The notes beneath the pieces were generated by a model. That model searched no databases. It was not told the DNA's origin and worked only from the letters and a program-made list of their open reading frames with translations. The position numbers and the translations under genes were made by a program. A stretch of 45,557 nucleotides of DNA from Pleurocapsaceae cyanobacterium CSU_1_1 (GTDB taxonomy: Bacteria > Cyanobacteriota > Cyanobacteriia > Cyanobacteriales > Xenococcaceae): positions 1 to 45,557 of the forward strand of contig JAAUOU010000022.1 in the NCBI GenBank assembly GCA_012034765.1, written 5' to 3'. Within the stretch, counting starts at the first letter, position 1; the number at the start of each line of letters is the position of its first letter. Of this stretch, positions 20,758 through 30,407 are shown piece after piece.

Positions 20758-21225
20758 ATGAATATGGTTTTAAATGCGATCGCTTCCTCGAACAAGATTT
20801 ATCAGGTTGCGATACTATTGCCTCGACTACTCACCAAAGCGATCGCCAAGCCGAAGTATACTCTACTTTGTCTGTGGGCATTCAAGCAACTATGGTGGGT
20901 AGATAGTCGGCTCAAAGATATGGCTTTAGAAGCTTTAAAAGTTCCTGCCGATCCACAACCAGTTAGTTTAAACTCAGAACTAACCAAAGAAATTAGGCAA
21001 AGGGCGATCGCGATCGCTTGGACAGCCAAAATTCATCCCCTTCGTCCTAAATGTTTACATCGTTCCTTAGTTTTGTATAAATGGTTACAAGAACAGGGAA
21101 TTAATGCTCAACTGGAGATTGGCTGGGGCGAAAATATCGGTCATGCTTGGGTTACTTACGACGGCAAAGTGCTAAATGACCGCACAGATATTGCCAGTAT
21201 TACTCCACGTTTAATGAAAGTCTAA
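20758..21225 (+). CDS. Lasso peptide leader peptidase B2 (McjB C-terminal-like)
   Basis: This 155-residue protein matches the transglutaminase-like cysteine protease that removes lasso leader peptides. The catalytic triad is visible: Cys99 in RPKCLHRSLVLYKWL, His129 in IGHAWVTYDG and Asp141 in VLNDR. The N-terminal 60 residues are helical with WAFKQLWWVDSRLKD, as in stand-alone B2 proteins. The recognition domain is absent and is encoded separately downstream, the split B1/B2 arrangement. It acts with the cyclase on the precursor in the cytosol. Confidence 0.88.
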   Translation: MNMVLNAIASSNKIYQVAILLPRLLTKAIAKPKYTLLCLWAFKQLWWVDSRLKDMALEALKVPADPQPVSLNSELTKEIRQRAIAIAWTAKIHPLRPKCLHRSLVLYKWLQEQGINAQLEIGWGENIGHAWVTYDGKVLNDRTDIASITPRLMKV

Positions 21226-21442
21226 CTTTTAAAAAGGTTCATCGAGTAATCTTGGAAAAGAGCGATCGAGCAAGGCATTTCAATTGTTTGTGTAACCATA
21301 AGAACTTTGAAAATTATAGTAATCTCACTTTTTAGTTACTTACCTACAACCTATATTAAAAAGAGATTTCGACTAAGCTTCAGGAAAGTATTTTTATTTA
21401 CTTATTCTACAATTACGCAGTGTAAGTAAGCCTGAAGGAGAT

Positions 21443-21751
21443 ATGAGCATTAAAATTACTACAAATCAATCTAAAACTTATAAAATATCCCAAAACCATC
21501 TGTATTCAGAAGTTGCTGATGAGGCAGTTATTCTCGACCTAGAATCGGGAGTCTATTATGGCCTTAATTCAGTTGGAGTTGATATTTGGCAGTGGCTGCA
21601 ACAACCACAAACAGAAGAAAAATTACTAGATTTAGTCTTAGAAGAATATGAGGTAACTCCAGAACAAGCAGAGCAAGATCTTCAATCAATATTGAAAGAA
21701 ATGCTGAAAGTGGGATTACTTGAAGTAAGCGAAGAAGAAATTCTCAATTAA
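21443..21751 (+). CDS. Lasso peptide recognition protein B1 (PqqD-like RRE)
   Basis: This 102-residue PqqD-fold protein has the winged-helix pattern DEAVILDLESGVYYGLNSVG, VDIWQWLQQPQTEEKLLDLV and a C-terminal helix. Such RiPP recognition elements bind the leader peptide and deliver it to B2. An AAGGAG Shine-Dalgarno sequence lies only two bases before the ATG, closer than usual. The 217-base gap before it may contain a second promoter. The cyclase follows 50 bases downstream. Confidence 0.88.
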   Translation: MSIKITTNQSKTYKISQNHLYSEVADEAVILDLESGVYYGLNSVGVDIWQWLQQPQTEEKLLDLVLEEYEVTPEQAEQDLQSILKEMLKVGLLEVSEEEILN

Positions 21752-21801
21752 ATTACTTTAATTATGCAACACCTTAGTATTAACATTTTTTTATATGCAT
21801 T

Positions 21802-23947
21802 ATGAGCGGAATTTTTGGTGTTTATTATTTTGATGGTCAGTCAGCAAAGCCAGAAGTTTTACAACAGATGTCAGACACTCTAGCTCATCGTGGTTCAGAT
21901 GGATCAGATATCTGGTATCAAGATAACCTGGGTTTGGGTCATCGTCTACTTTGGACTACTCCTGAATCATTACTGGAAAAGCAACCATTAGCTGATGATT
22001 ATGGAAACTGCGTAATTACTGCTGATGCCAGAATTGACAACCGCGACGAGCTTATCTCTCGTTTAGATTTAAAAGGTTTAGATGCTGGAAAACTCACCGA
22101 TGTTGAGATTATATTGGAAGCCTATCATAAGTGGGGAGAGAAATGTCCCCAAGAACTACTAGGTGATTTTGCTTTTGTTATATGGGATGGACGCAAACAG
22201 CAACTTTTTTGCGCTAGAGATCATTTTGGAATTAAACCTTTTTGCTATTACCATCAACCAAATAGGGCTTTTTATTTTTGCTTCTGAAATCAAAGCCATA
22301 ATTAGATTACCCCATGTTCCTTTAAAACTCAACGAAATTAGAATCGGAGATTATTTAACTTCTACTTTAGAGGATCGAAGCATCACCTCATATCAAGATA
22401 TTTGGCGGCTTCCTGCTGCACATACTCTAACTATCAACAGACAAGGAACACTTACCCTACATCGCTATTGGGAACTTGGTATTAGGGAGGAAATAAAACT
22501 GAATTCTAATCAAGAGTACGCTGAAGCATTTCTAGAGATATTTACTGAAGCGGTTAGATGTCGTTTGCGAAGTGCTTATCCTATCGGTTCTCATCTCAGT
22601 GGTGGTTTAGATTCTTCTTCGGTTACTTGTATCGCCAGAAATTTATTGAAGAAGCAAAACAAGCAACTCCATACTTTTTCTAACATTTATGATGCAGTTC
22701 CAGAATGTAACGAACGTAATTATATTGAAACAGTGATTGCTCAAGGAGACGTTATCCCCCATTTTGTGCATCCCGACCAAACAGGACCTTTAACCGAATG
22801 GCAAGAGTTTTTTAAATATTCTGACGAATCAGCTATTGGTAATTGCTATCTAGTTTGGGGATTAAACCGCGCTACCAAAGAAGCTGGGGTACGTATTAGT
22901 TTAAATGGTTTTGATGGCGATAGCACCGTTTCCCATGGAGTTTACTATTTAAACGAATTAGCTAGAGCAGGAAAATGGAAAGCCTTTTTAGCCGAAGGAA
23001 CAGCCTTAGCTAAAAACTTTAATGAGTCATCTACTAAGCTTTTACGTCATTATGGATTGTCTATTCTAAAAGAACTAGCACGAAAAGGAAAATGGTTGGC
23101 TTTTTGGCAAGCTGTTAATCAAATTAGTGAAGCTATTGAAATTCCCCATCGCCAACTTTGGCTTAACTATGGGTTCAAAGCAATAGTTTCCGATGGAATT
23201 AAAAAGAAGTTGCGTTATTTCAATCGACCTAAACGCACTCCATCTAATCCTTTTCCTTTAGTCAGTCCTGATTTTGCTCAACGTATTGGATTGAGCAAGC
23301 GCGTACAATCTTTTGATTGTTCTAAAGATCCACCATTGACACAAAAAGAACATCATTGGCGCGAATTAACTTCAGGATTATTTTCGATTCCTTTAGAGGG
23401 ATTAGATACTTATGCTGCTGCTTTTGGAATTGAATCTCGTCATCCTTTTATGGATAAAAGATTGATTGAATTCTGTTTGGCTTTACCAGCAGAACAAAAA
23501 TTAAACCAAGGTTGGTCGAGGATGATTTTACGCAGGGCTATGAATGGTATTCTTCCCACTGAAATTCAATGGCGAGGGGATAAAACTGATATAACTCCAG
23601 GAATGATTAAAGGTTTGTTGGAGTATGACCAGGAAATTTTAAAAGAAGCAATGGTAATTCAATCAAAAAATATTGCTGAATTTGTTAATATTTCTAGTTT
23701 AAAAACAGTTTATCAAAATTCACTTAATCAAGGAAAAATTACAGAAAATGACATTACTAAAATTTGGAGTAGTGTTTCTTTATCTTTATGGCTAAATAAT
23801 ATGTATTCATATTTTTTATACAAAAATATGAATAAAATAAGCATTTTAAAACAAATAATGATATATTGTAATTTCACCCTTTTATTTTATAAGGAGGATA
23901 CGAGTGAAATCACAATATTCAATTCCAAAGCTAATAAATTACGGTAA
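21802..23947 (+). CDS. Lasso peptide cyclase C (asparagine-synthetase-like), one frameshift
   Basis: The N-terminus MSGIFGVYYF resembles the glutaminase domain of asparagine synthetase, but Ser replaces the catalytic Cys2 of MCGIFG. Glutamine hydrolysis is therefore impossible, as expected for a macrolactam-forming cyclase. The ATP-binding motif SHLSGGLDSSSV (near residue 265) activates the Asp/Glu side chain of the core. The frame breaks near 22265: the first frame ends YHQPNRAFYFCF and the second continues IGLFIFASEIKAIIRLPHVP. The full protein has about 715 residues. The C-terminal end overlaps the precursor gene by 44 bases. It is clearly not a housekeeping synthetase given its neighbours. 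Confidence 0.85.
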
Positions 23948-24062
23948 TGTTGAAACCATTACACAAGCAACAGGTAGCACGCCAACCAAGGATTCTATTA
24001 TTTTTAACGGAGCTGCTCTAGGTGTCGAAACTGATGGTTCTAACGACATTAATCTTCCCTAA
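23904..24062 (+). CDS. Lasso peptide precursor A (52 residues)
   Basis: A GTG start at 23904 lies six bases after a perfect AAGGAGG (23891-23897). The leader contains YSIPKLINYG, a match to the YxxPxL motif that B1 proteins bind, followed by NVETITQATGSTPTKD. The most likely core starts at Gly36: GAALGVETDGSNDINLP (17 residues), with Glu7 and Asp9 placed for a 7- or 9-residue macrolactam ring to Gly1. A shorter core from Gly40 is possible. The usual Thr at leader position -2 is absent; Phe is there. The order B2-B1-C-A and a terminator 43 bases downstream support the call. Confidence 0.85.
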   Translation: MKSQYSIPKLINYGNVETITQATGSTPTKDSIIFNGAALGVETDGSNDINLP

Positions 24063-24104
24063 AAGATTAGCCTATTAATTTAGCAAAGATTATTTGAATT
24101 GACT

Positions 24105-24136
24105 GGAGCAGACTATTTTTTACTGCTCCTTTTTTT
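24105..24136 (+). terminator. Rho-independent terminator after the lasso precursor
   Basis: A perfect 7-bp stem GGAGCAG (24105-24111) / CTGCTCC (24123-24129) encloses an 11-base loop and is followed by a run of about eight T. It lies between the precursor gene and the tailoring genes, so it may make the precursor transcript more abundant than the downstream genes by partial termination. Confidence 0.85.
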
Positions 24137-24170
24137 GAACAATTTTTACTCGATTTTTTGAATCAAGCTG

Positions 24171-25036
24171 ATGTATTTTTCTACTGCTTATGGATTAGTT
24201 ATAAATTCAGAAATATCTTTGATATCATCAATTTCTAGCTCTTGTAATCCAGATCTAATTGTGAGACTTGAAAATCTAAAAAACTATAAAATAAATAGTC
24301 CTAAACCAAAGTGTTTTTTGTTAGGTAACCTTCTAGGAGTAGGACGATTTTAATCAAAAATGGTCGAGAAATAATTGTCGATCCAGAAAAAGGTATAAAC
24401 GAAGATGTGTTGCGCCCTTGTATTTTAGGTTCGGCAATGGTGGTGCTACTACAACAAAGAGGATTTTTGGTTTTACATGCTAGTTGTGTAGTAGTAGAAG
24501 ATGAGGCAATTGCCTTTCTAGGTTACTCTGGTTCAGGCAAATCAACCATCGCTTCAGCATTTCATCGCGAAGGATACGGTATTTTGACCGAAGATGTAAT
24601 GGCGATTGACACTAAGGTCGATCCTTATCTAGTTATTCCCTCTTTTCCGAGTATCAAATTAAGAGCGGATTCTGCTGAAGCTTTAGGGTACGATCAGGGA
24701 ATTCTATCTCCTCTACATCCTTTAACTCAAAAGAAAGTACATCACTTAGACCATGGGTTTGTAAATAAATCCTATCCTCTGAAAAGGATCTATATCCTAG
24801 CCCAGGGCGATCGCAACGAAATAACTCCTCTTTCTCCTAAAACTGCTTTCATAGAATTAGTTCGTCATACCCGTGCAGTTCATACTTTAAAACATCAGGA
24901 ATTAGAACAAGTTCATTTTCAACAGTGCGCTACCTTGGTCAATAATATACCTATCTTTAAATTAGAGCGCAAATTTGTACTATCAGAACTTCCAGGGTTA
25001 GTAAAGTCCATCAAAGAAGACCTCAAGCAAACGTGA
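24171..25036 (+). CDS. HPr-kinase-like lasso tailoring kinase, one frameshift
   Basis: The C-terminal frame holds the HPr kinase/phosphorylase-type P-loop FLGYSGSGKSTIASAFHR with downstream ILTEDVMAID, placing ATP-binding and acidic residues as in this family. The N-terminal frame (MYFSTAYGLVINSEISLISS) joins it when one T is added in TTTT near 24350: GRFLIKNGREIIVDPEKG. The whole has about 288 residues, typical of lasso-cluster kinases such as PadeK, which phosphorylate the C-terminal Ser of paeninodin. Here the predicted core ends in Pro, so the acceptor (Ser11 or Thr8) is uncertain. Confidence 0.8.
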
Positions 25037-25060
25037 ACTTACTCTTTTGCCTCTTAAATT

Positions 25061-26878
25061 ATGAAAGTCAGTCAAACTATTAGAAATAAACTTAAAGTTG
25101 CAATTCGCTTTCTACCTGCCTTGCGCTTAGTTTGGCAAAGCAGCCCTGGTTGGACAATTGCTCGGCTAGTTTTAGTCGTAGTTCAAGGATTGATACCTCT
25201 GGCGTTGATTTATCTAGCTAAACTAATTATCGATACAGTAACTATCAACCTCAAAGCCAGTAATCCTGAGCAAGTTTTCGCTCAAGTTTTACCCCTAATT
25301 ATCCTGGCAGGAGTCGCTACAATTATCGATAGCTTCTGCCAATCCTTAAATGAGCTAGTAAATACCGCTCATGCTCAAAAAGTAACTGACTATATGCAGG
25401 GTATTATTCATGCCAAATCAATAGAGGCAGACCTAGAATACTATGAAAATGCCAAATATCACGACGCTCTCCAAAGAGCGCAGCAAGAAGCTCCCTATCG
25501 ACCACCTCAAATATTAACTCGTTTGGCTCAGTTAGTGCAAAATTTCATCTCCTTAATCGCCATGGTGGGATTGTTAGTATCTCTGCATTGGGGGATTATT
25601 GGTGTTTTGTTGGTGGCAACTATTCCAGCCGTCTTTGTCCGAATGGAATATTCTCGGACTATGTATAGTTGGCAGCGTAAACGTACTCAACTAGAAAGGC
25701 AATCGATATATTTGGGGTGGATGTTAACCAACGAACAGTTTGCTAAGGAAGTTCGCCTCTTCAATTTAGGTAATTGGTTTAGTGATCAGTATGACAAAAT
25801 TAGAAGCAAGCTTTACCAAGAAAAATTAGGAATTTCGATTAAACGTTCCACTACCTTTTTTTTAGCTCAAGCTTTTGCAGGCATTATTATCTTCATAGTT
25901 TTTGGTTTAATTATTTATCAAACTATTCAAGGAGTTTTATTACTCGGTGATTTAGTTCTCTATTATCAGGCTTTGCAACGGGGTCAGAATAACTTAAAAG
26001 CAACCTTAACTAGCGTATCTGGTCTTTATGAAGATAATTTGTTTCTGGCAAATCTTTATGAGTTTTTAGATTTAAAACCAAGAGTAGTTGAACCAGAATA
26101 TCCAAAAGTTCTTCCTCTAATCCTGCAACAAGGGATCACATTTAATAATGTTAGTTTTCAATACACTGACTCTGCTCGTCAAGCTTTAAAAAATATTAAT
26201 TTAACAATCAAGCCTGGCGAAACGATCGCCTTAGTAGGAGAAAATGGTTCTGGTAAGACAACTCTAATAAAATTGCTTTGCCGTCTGTACGATCCTACTA
26301 GCGGTAAGATCACTATTGATGGTGTAGATTTACGCTTATTCAAAATAGCCGACTTGCGTCATCAAATTAGCGTTATTTTTCAAGATTACGCTAAATACCA
26401 TTTTTCCGCTGAAGAAAACATTCGTTTGGGGAATATTGAGATTGAGTCAAAAGATCCAAATATTCTTGCTGCTGCGATACGTTCTGGCGCTCATGATGTG
26501 ATTACAAAATTGCCTCATGGTTATGACACTATTTTGGGCAAACTGTTTGATACTGGTGAAGAATTAAGCATTGGACAATGGCAAAAAGTCGCTCTTGCCA
26601 GAGCATTTTTACGAGACTCGAAAGTTATTGTTTTAGATGAACCTACGAGCGCGATGGATCCTAAAGCTGAATACGAAATTTTTAAAAAGTTTCGCGAGTT
26701 AATTAAAGATCAAGCTGCGGTATTAATTACCCATCGTTTGTCTACCGTCAAAATGGCAGACCGCATTTATGTGATGGATGGTGGACAAATTGTGGAAAGT
26801 GGTACTCATGATGAGTTGATCAAACTGCAAAAAAGCTATGCCCATTTATTTGAAACTCAAGCCCAAAATTATCGTTAA
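25061..26878 (+). CDS. Lasso peptide ABC exporter D
   Basis: The intact 605-residue half-transporter has a six-helix membrane domain (for example VLVVVQGLIPLALIYLAKLI and GIIIFIVFGLIIYQTIQGVL). An ATPase domain follows: Walker A GENGSGKTTLIKLL near residue 393, signature ELSIGQWQKVALARAFL, Walker B VIVLDEPTSAMD and H-loop ITHRLSTVKMAD. It lies 24 bases after the kinase and 8 bases before the nucleotidyltransferase gene. In lasso clusters this protein exports the mature peptide and often confers self-immunity. The substrate here is inferred from context. Confidence 0.88.
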   Translation: MKVSQTIRNKLKVAIRFLPALRLVWQSSPGWTIARLVLVVVQGLIPLALIYLAKLIIDTVTINLKASNPEQVFAQVLPLIILAGVATIIDSFCQSLNELVNTAHAQKVTDYMQGIIHAKSIEADLEYYENAKYHDALQRAQQEAPYRPPQILTRLAQLVQNFISLIAMVGLLVSLHWGIIGVLLVATIPAVFVRMEYSRTMYSWQRKRTQLERQSIYLGWMLTNEQFAKEVRLFNLGNWFSDQYDKIRSKLYQEKLGISIKRSTTFFLAQAFAGIIIFIVFGLIIYQTIQGVLLLGDLVLYYQALQRGQNNLKATLTSVSGLYEDNLFLANLYEFLDLKPRVVEPEYPKVLPLILQQGITFNNVSFQYTDSARQALKNINLTIKPGETIALVGENGSGKTTLIKLLCRLYDPTSGKITIDGVDLRLFKIADLRHQISVIFQDYAKYHFSAEENIRLGNIEIESKDPNILAAAIRSGAHDVITKLPHGYDTILGKLFDTGEELSIGQWQKVALARAFLRDSKVIVLDEPTSAMDPKAEYEIFKKFRELIKDQAAVLITHRLSTVKMADRIYVMDGGQIVESGTHDELIKLQKSYAHLFETQAQNYR

Positions 26879-26886
26879 TAAAAATA

Positions 26887-28126
26887 ATGACCACGACTTT
26901 AACAAAAACTGATATTAATTCACCTTTAATAGTCAATAAACCAGAAATTCAACTACTTCTAAGTTGCGCTCGTACTCAAGTAGATGAGCGAACTCAAGTT
27001 AAAATTAAAAATTTAGTCGAACAAGAAATTGATTGGGATTATCTTATCTCAATAGCTAGACGACATGGATTAATTCCCTTATTGTTTTACAACCTCAATA
27101 AACTATGTCGTGAAGCCGTTCCTCAACCTATATTTTCAGATCTAGAGCAGTATTTTAAAATTCATACCAGACGCAGTTTAATGTTAACCAATGAATTATT
27201 ACAAATATTAGATATATTTAAAGCCAATAATATCCAAGCTATTCCTTTTAAAGGTCCTACGCTAGCAATTTCTGCCTATAAAAGTTTGGCTCTCAGACAG
27301 TTTTGCGATCTAGATATATTGATTGATAAAAAAGATACAATGCATTGTCTAGAATTACTGACTTCAATTGGTTATTCTGTACCAAAGTTTATAGATGAAA
27401 TAGAACAAAAACCATACATTAAAAAATCATTTATTTTTAGAATCAGATACCTGTCAAAAAGGATACGATCTTATTCACGAAATCAAGAATATTGCTATTG
27501 ATTTACAGTGGTCATTAACTGAAAAACGTAAGTCAAAATACTTTCCAATTGATTTATATAACTTAAAAAATAATCTAACTTATATAAATATTGGAGGAAG
27601 AAAAATATCTCAATTATCTAACGAAGACATGTTTTTATTTCTTTGTTTTCATGGTTCTAAACATTGTTGGCAATCTTTGAGATGGATTTGTGATGTTGCT
27701 GAATTTATACAAGCTCATCCTAATCTCGATTGGCAAAAAATTGAGACGCAAGCTACAGAACTAAAATCTCAAACAATGTTGTGGCTGACTCTTTTTTTAG
27801 TTTCAGATTTATTAGCAACGCCTTTACCCAATGATTTATTATTAAAGATGCAAACTAAGCATCGAGCTTATCTTCTAGCACAAAAAGTTTATGAACTAAT
27901 TTTTAGCAGAAATTTTACTCAGGGGGAAGATTATCTATTTATATTTAGGATTACAGATAGTTGGCAAGGCAAATATCTGTTTGTGACAAGTTTATTATTT
28001 ACTCCTACAGGAAAAGAGTGGAAATTTTTTAAATTGCCAAATTCTCTTACTTTTTTATATTACTTTATTCGACCTTTCCGATTAATAAAAGAATATTTGG
28101 GAGCATCTCATTTTTCAGTTAAGTAA
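26887..28126 (+). CDS. Lasso-cluster nucleotidyltransferase-family protein, one frameshift
   Basis: The N-terminal part has IPFKGPTLAISAYKSLALRQ followed by FCDLDILIDKKD, the DxD motif of the uncharacterised nucleotidyltransferase family (NTP_transf_5-like). The frame breaks near 27435 in an A/T-rich stretch, and the next frame reads FLESDTCQKGYDLIHEIKN and EDMFLFLCFHGSKHCWQS, then runs to 28126. Full length is about 412 residues. Members in Firmicutes lasso clusters (PadeN, PsmN) act after the kinase; PsmN was reported to add hexoses to the phosphorylated pseudomycoidin. The same role here is inference. Confidence 0.78.
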
Positions 28127-28312
28127 AATACTTAAAGCAACCGTTATCGAGTTGAATGTTAGATGTAAGTTCTGTGGATCAGCGATCGCGAACCACTTCA
28201 AAAACTTCTAAAAGTAAACACTATTTTCTATTTCCTGTCAACCAATATTTTATGTTCGAAGCTATGGCTGCTTGACTGATTGTTAACTCGGTGCCGTTAT
28301 GAGTATGATATA

Positions 28313-28341
28313 TTGATTAAGATTCGTGAATTATGTATAAC
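28313..28341 (+). promoter_or_regulatory. Sigma-70-type promoter for the peroxiredoxin gene
   Basis: TTGATT (28313-28318) and TATAAC (28336-28341) are 17 bases apart, close to consensus. Transcription would start near 28348 and give a leader of about 35 bases before the ATG at 28383. Confidence 0.6.
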
Positions 28342-28382
28342 TTGTCAACTTAATGTTGTTTGGTAATTAAGAGATCTAAACT

Positions 28383-28984
28383 ATGACTACAGAAGGATGT
28401 TTAAGAGTAGGGCAAGAAGCGCCCGAATTTATGGCTACGGCTGTTTTCGACCAGGAATTTAAGACTGTTAAGCTATCTGACTATCGTGGTCAGTATGTGG
28501 TCTTGTTTTTCTATCCTTAGACTTTACCTTTGTTTGTCCTACAGAAATTATTGCGTTTAGCGATCGCCATGGGGATTTTAAGTCCCTTAACACTGAAATT
28601 TTAGGCGTGTCTGTAGACAGCGAATTTTCTCACCTAGCTTGGATTCAGACTGAGCGCAAAGCAGGGGGAATTGGCGATATTGATTATCCTCTAGTTTCTG
28701 ATATTAAAAAGGAAATTAGCACTGCTTACAATGTGCTTGATCCTGAAGCAGGAGTGGCACTACGAGGACTATTTATTATCGATAAAGAGGGTATTATCCA
28801 ACATGCTACGATTAACAATCTCTCCTTTGGTCGCAGCGTAGAGGAAACTCTACGGACTTTAAAAGCGATCCAGCACGTACAGAATAATCCTGATGAGGTT
28901 TGTCCAGCAGGGTGGCAAGAAGGAGATCAGACGATGAATCCCGATCCAGTCAAGTCTAAAGTTTACTTTTCTTCCGTCGGTTAA
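28383..28984 (+). CDS. 2-Cys peroxiredoxin, one frameshift
   Basis: The start reads [20 protein letters not shown], and the peroxidatic Cys (residue 52) lies in [14 protein letters not shown]. The resolving Cys lies in [19 protein letters not shown] is missing near 28518: CCTTAGAC should read CCTTTAGAC, giving [14 protein letters not shown] gene this conserved and central to peroxide defence is unlikely to be dead, so a sequencing error is the better reading. Corrected length is 200 residues, as in cyanobacterial 2-Cys Prx. It reduces peroxides with thioredoxin as electron donor. Confidence 0.92.
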
Positions 28985-29011
28985 TAATCAATCAGACGAT
29001 TAGATCTGGGC

Positions 29012-29040
29012 AAAAAAAGGGGCAACTGCCCCTTTTTTTT
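29012..29040. terminator. Bidirectional terminator between convergent genes
   Basis: An A-run, the stem GGGGC (29019-29023) / GCCCC (29028-29032) with loop AACT, and a T-run form a terminator that works in both directions. It serves the peroxiredoxin gene on the plus strand and the SLH-protein gene ending at 29039 on the minus strand. Confidence 0.85.
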
Positions 29041-30262
29041 ATTGATTAGTTTGATTATTTTCTTGAGCTTTTTTAGTTAAACAATCATGAGTTCTTAGAG
29101 TAGCAGCCGCAGCATAGTTTCTTTCCGCTGGAGCATCAGGCTTGAATGAATCTCCTATTTCTTTATAAGGTGAAGCTACACCACAGTAGGCTGACATAGT
29201 AGAAATGTTTGCTGCACCCCAATGATTGGCAGTATCAGTAAATTTGATTGGCTCTTGATTAGTTGCTAACTCTGGCTTCTTACCCTGGAGAGTATTGGCA
29301 TACTTGGCAAGATTTTGGAGGACGACGACTAATTCTGCTCTCGTGACAGGATTGCCAGGTTTAAACGAGCCATCGGGATAACCTTTAACAATATCGTTCT
29401 CTTTTGCCCATTGAATTTTGTTGGCACTCCAGCGACTAGAATCCACGTCGGGATAAGGTTGAGTCGCCACTACAGGAGCTTTTAGAGCCAAACCGTCAAT
29501 GGTTTCTAACGACCCAAAAGCCATGGAAACTAGTTGTTCTCTGGTTAAAGATTCTGTCGGACGGAAAGTTTGATCTTTAAAGCCTGCAATAAACCCTAGG
29601 GCAACTGCGTTCTCGATATCCGTCTTATAAATATCTCTGGCAATGTCGCTAAATTTAGAACTACCAGTAGCGCCAGGTACATTTTCTGGAGCATCTCCCG
29701 CAGCAGCGATCGCTGTTGAATCTCCACTCAAGAAATAGTGACCCAAGGTTTTGCCTTGATAAGCTTTTTTGGTAAACTTCCAGCCTGGATTCAGGTTGAT
29801 TTTGACATATTCCCCAGGTGCGGGTTTACCATTAGTTTGACCGACCACTAAATCGGCACCGTCTTGATTGTTGGTAGCAATTAGCTGAAGTTGATCCCCT
29901 TTAGTAATCACATCAAGCCGATAATCCAAACTAGTATCTTGACCGTCAAGACGTACTGAATAACCGTTACTATCTGTCGAACGATTACAGCTTCCCGTAA
30001 AATCGAACTTAGTCCAGAGAGGATCGATAATGGTTGGGTTAGAACCTTTTTCCGCGTAGCACTGTTGCTTACCAGGAATTTGCTCGATTACGTTTAAATT
30101 GTAGCCAATTGCACCAGCAGGAACAGCGATCGCCTCTACCTTGTCTTCTGCTACAGGTGCTTCAGTATACTGAGCCACGGCGGGTACTGATAGCAGCGAA
30201 GTAGTTAAAATGATCGCTCCCGTAAAAATTGCCGCTAACTTCAACTTTTTTGGTAATTTCAT
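29039..30262 (-). CDS. SLH-domain envelope protein with DUF3747-like N-terminus
   Basis: A signal peptide (LAAIFTGAIILTTSLLSVPA then VAQ) precedes an N-terminal domain with QIPGKQQCYAEKGSNPTIID and WTKFDFTGSCNRSTDSNGYS, which I recognise as DUF3747-type. Two clear SLH repeats follow (FSDIARDIYKTDIENAVALG and ALGFIAGFKDQTFRPTESLT; then WAKENDIVKGYPDGSFKPGN) and a third, weaker one lies near the C-terminus. SLH domains anchor proteins to the cell wall polymer or outer layer. The length is 407 residues. It is an outer-envelope protein of unknown specific function. Confidence 0.8.
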   Translation of the reverse strand: MKLPKKLKLAAIFTGAIILTTSLLSVPAVAQYTEAPVAEDKVEAIAVPAGAIGYNLNVIEQIPGKQQCYAEKGSNPTIIDPLWTKFDFTGSCNRSTDSNGYSVRLDGQDTSLDYRLDVITKGDQLQLIATNNQDGADLVVGQTNGKPAPGEYVKINLNPGWKFTKKAYQGKTLGHYFLSGDSTAIAAAGDAPENVPGATGSSKFSDIARDIYKTDIENAVALGFIAGFKDQTFRPTESLTREQLVSMAFGSLETIDGLALKAPVVATQPYPDVDSSRWSANKIQWAKENDIVKGYPDGSFKPGNPVTRAELVVVLQNLAKYANTLQGKKPELATNQEPIKFTDTANHWGAANISTMSAYCGVASPYKEIGDSFKPDAPAERNYAAAATLRTHDCLTKKAQENNQTNQ

Positions 30263-30407
30263 AGTATCTTTGGTGTGCTTGTCGTATCGATATGATTAAA
30301 GCTCAAAATTACGCTTTCGTCCCGATTAATTAGGAATTATTTGTATTGACGCATACTAAAATACGGCTGATATATTTTGATTTCATTCGAATTAGCTGAT
30401 TTTGTCT

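Noticed and set aside
21802-23947. Asparagine synthetase of primary metabolism
   Set aside because: The glutaminase Cys is replaced by Ser, and the flanking genes are lasso B1, B2 and a precursor.
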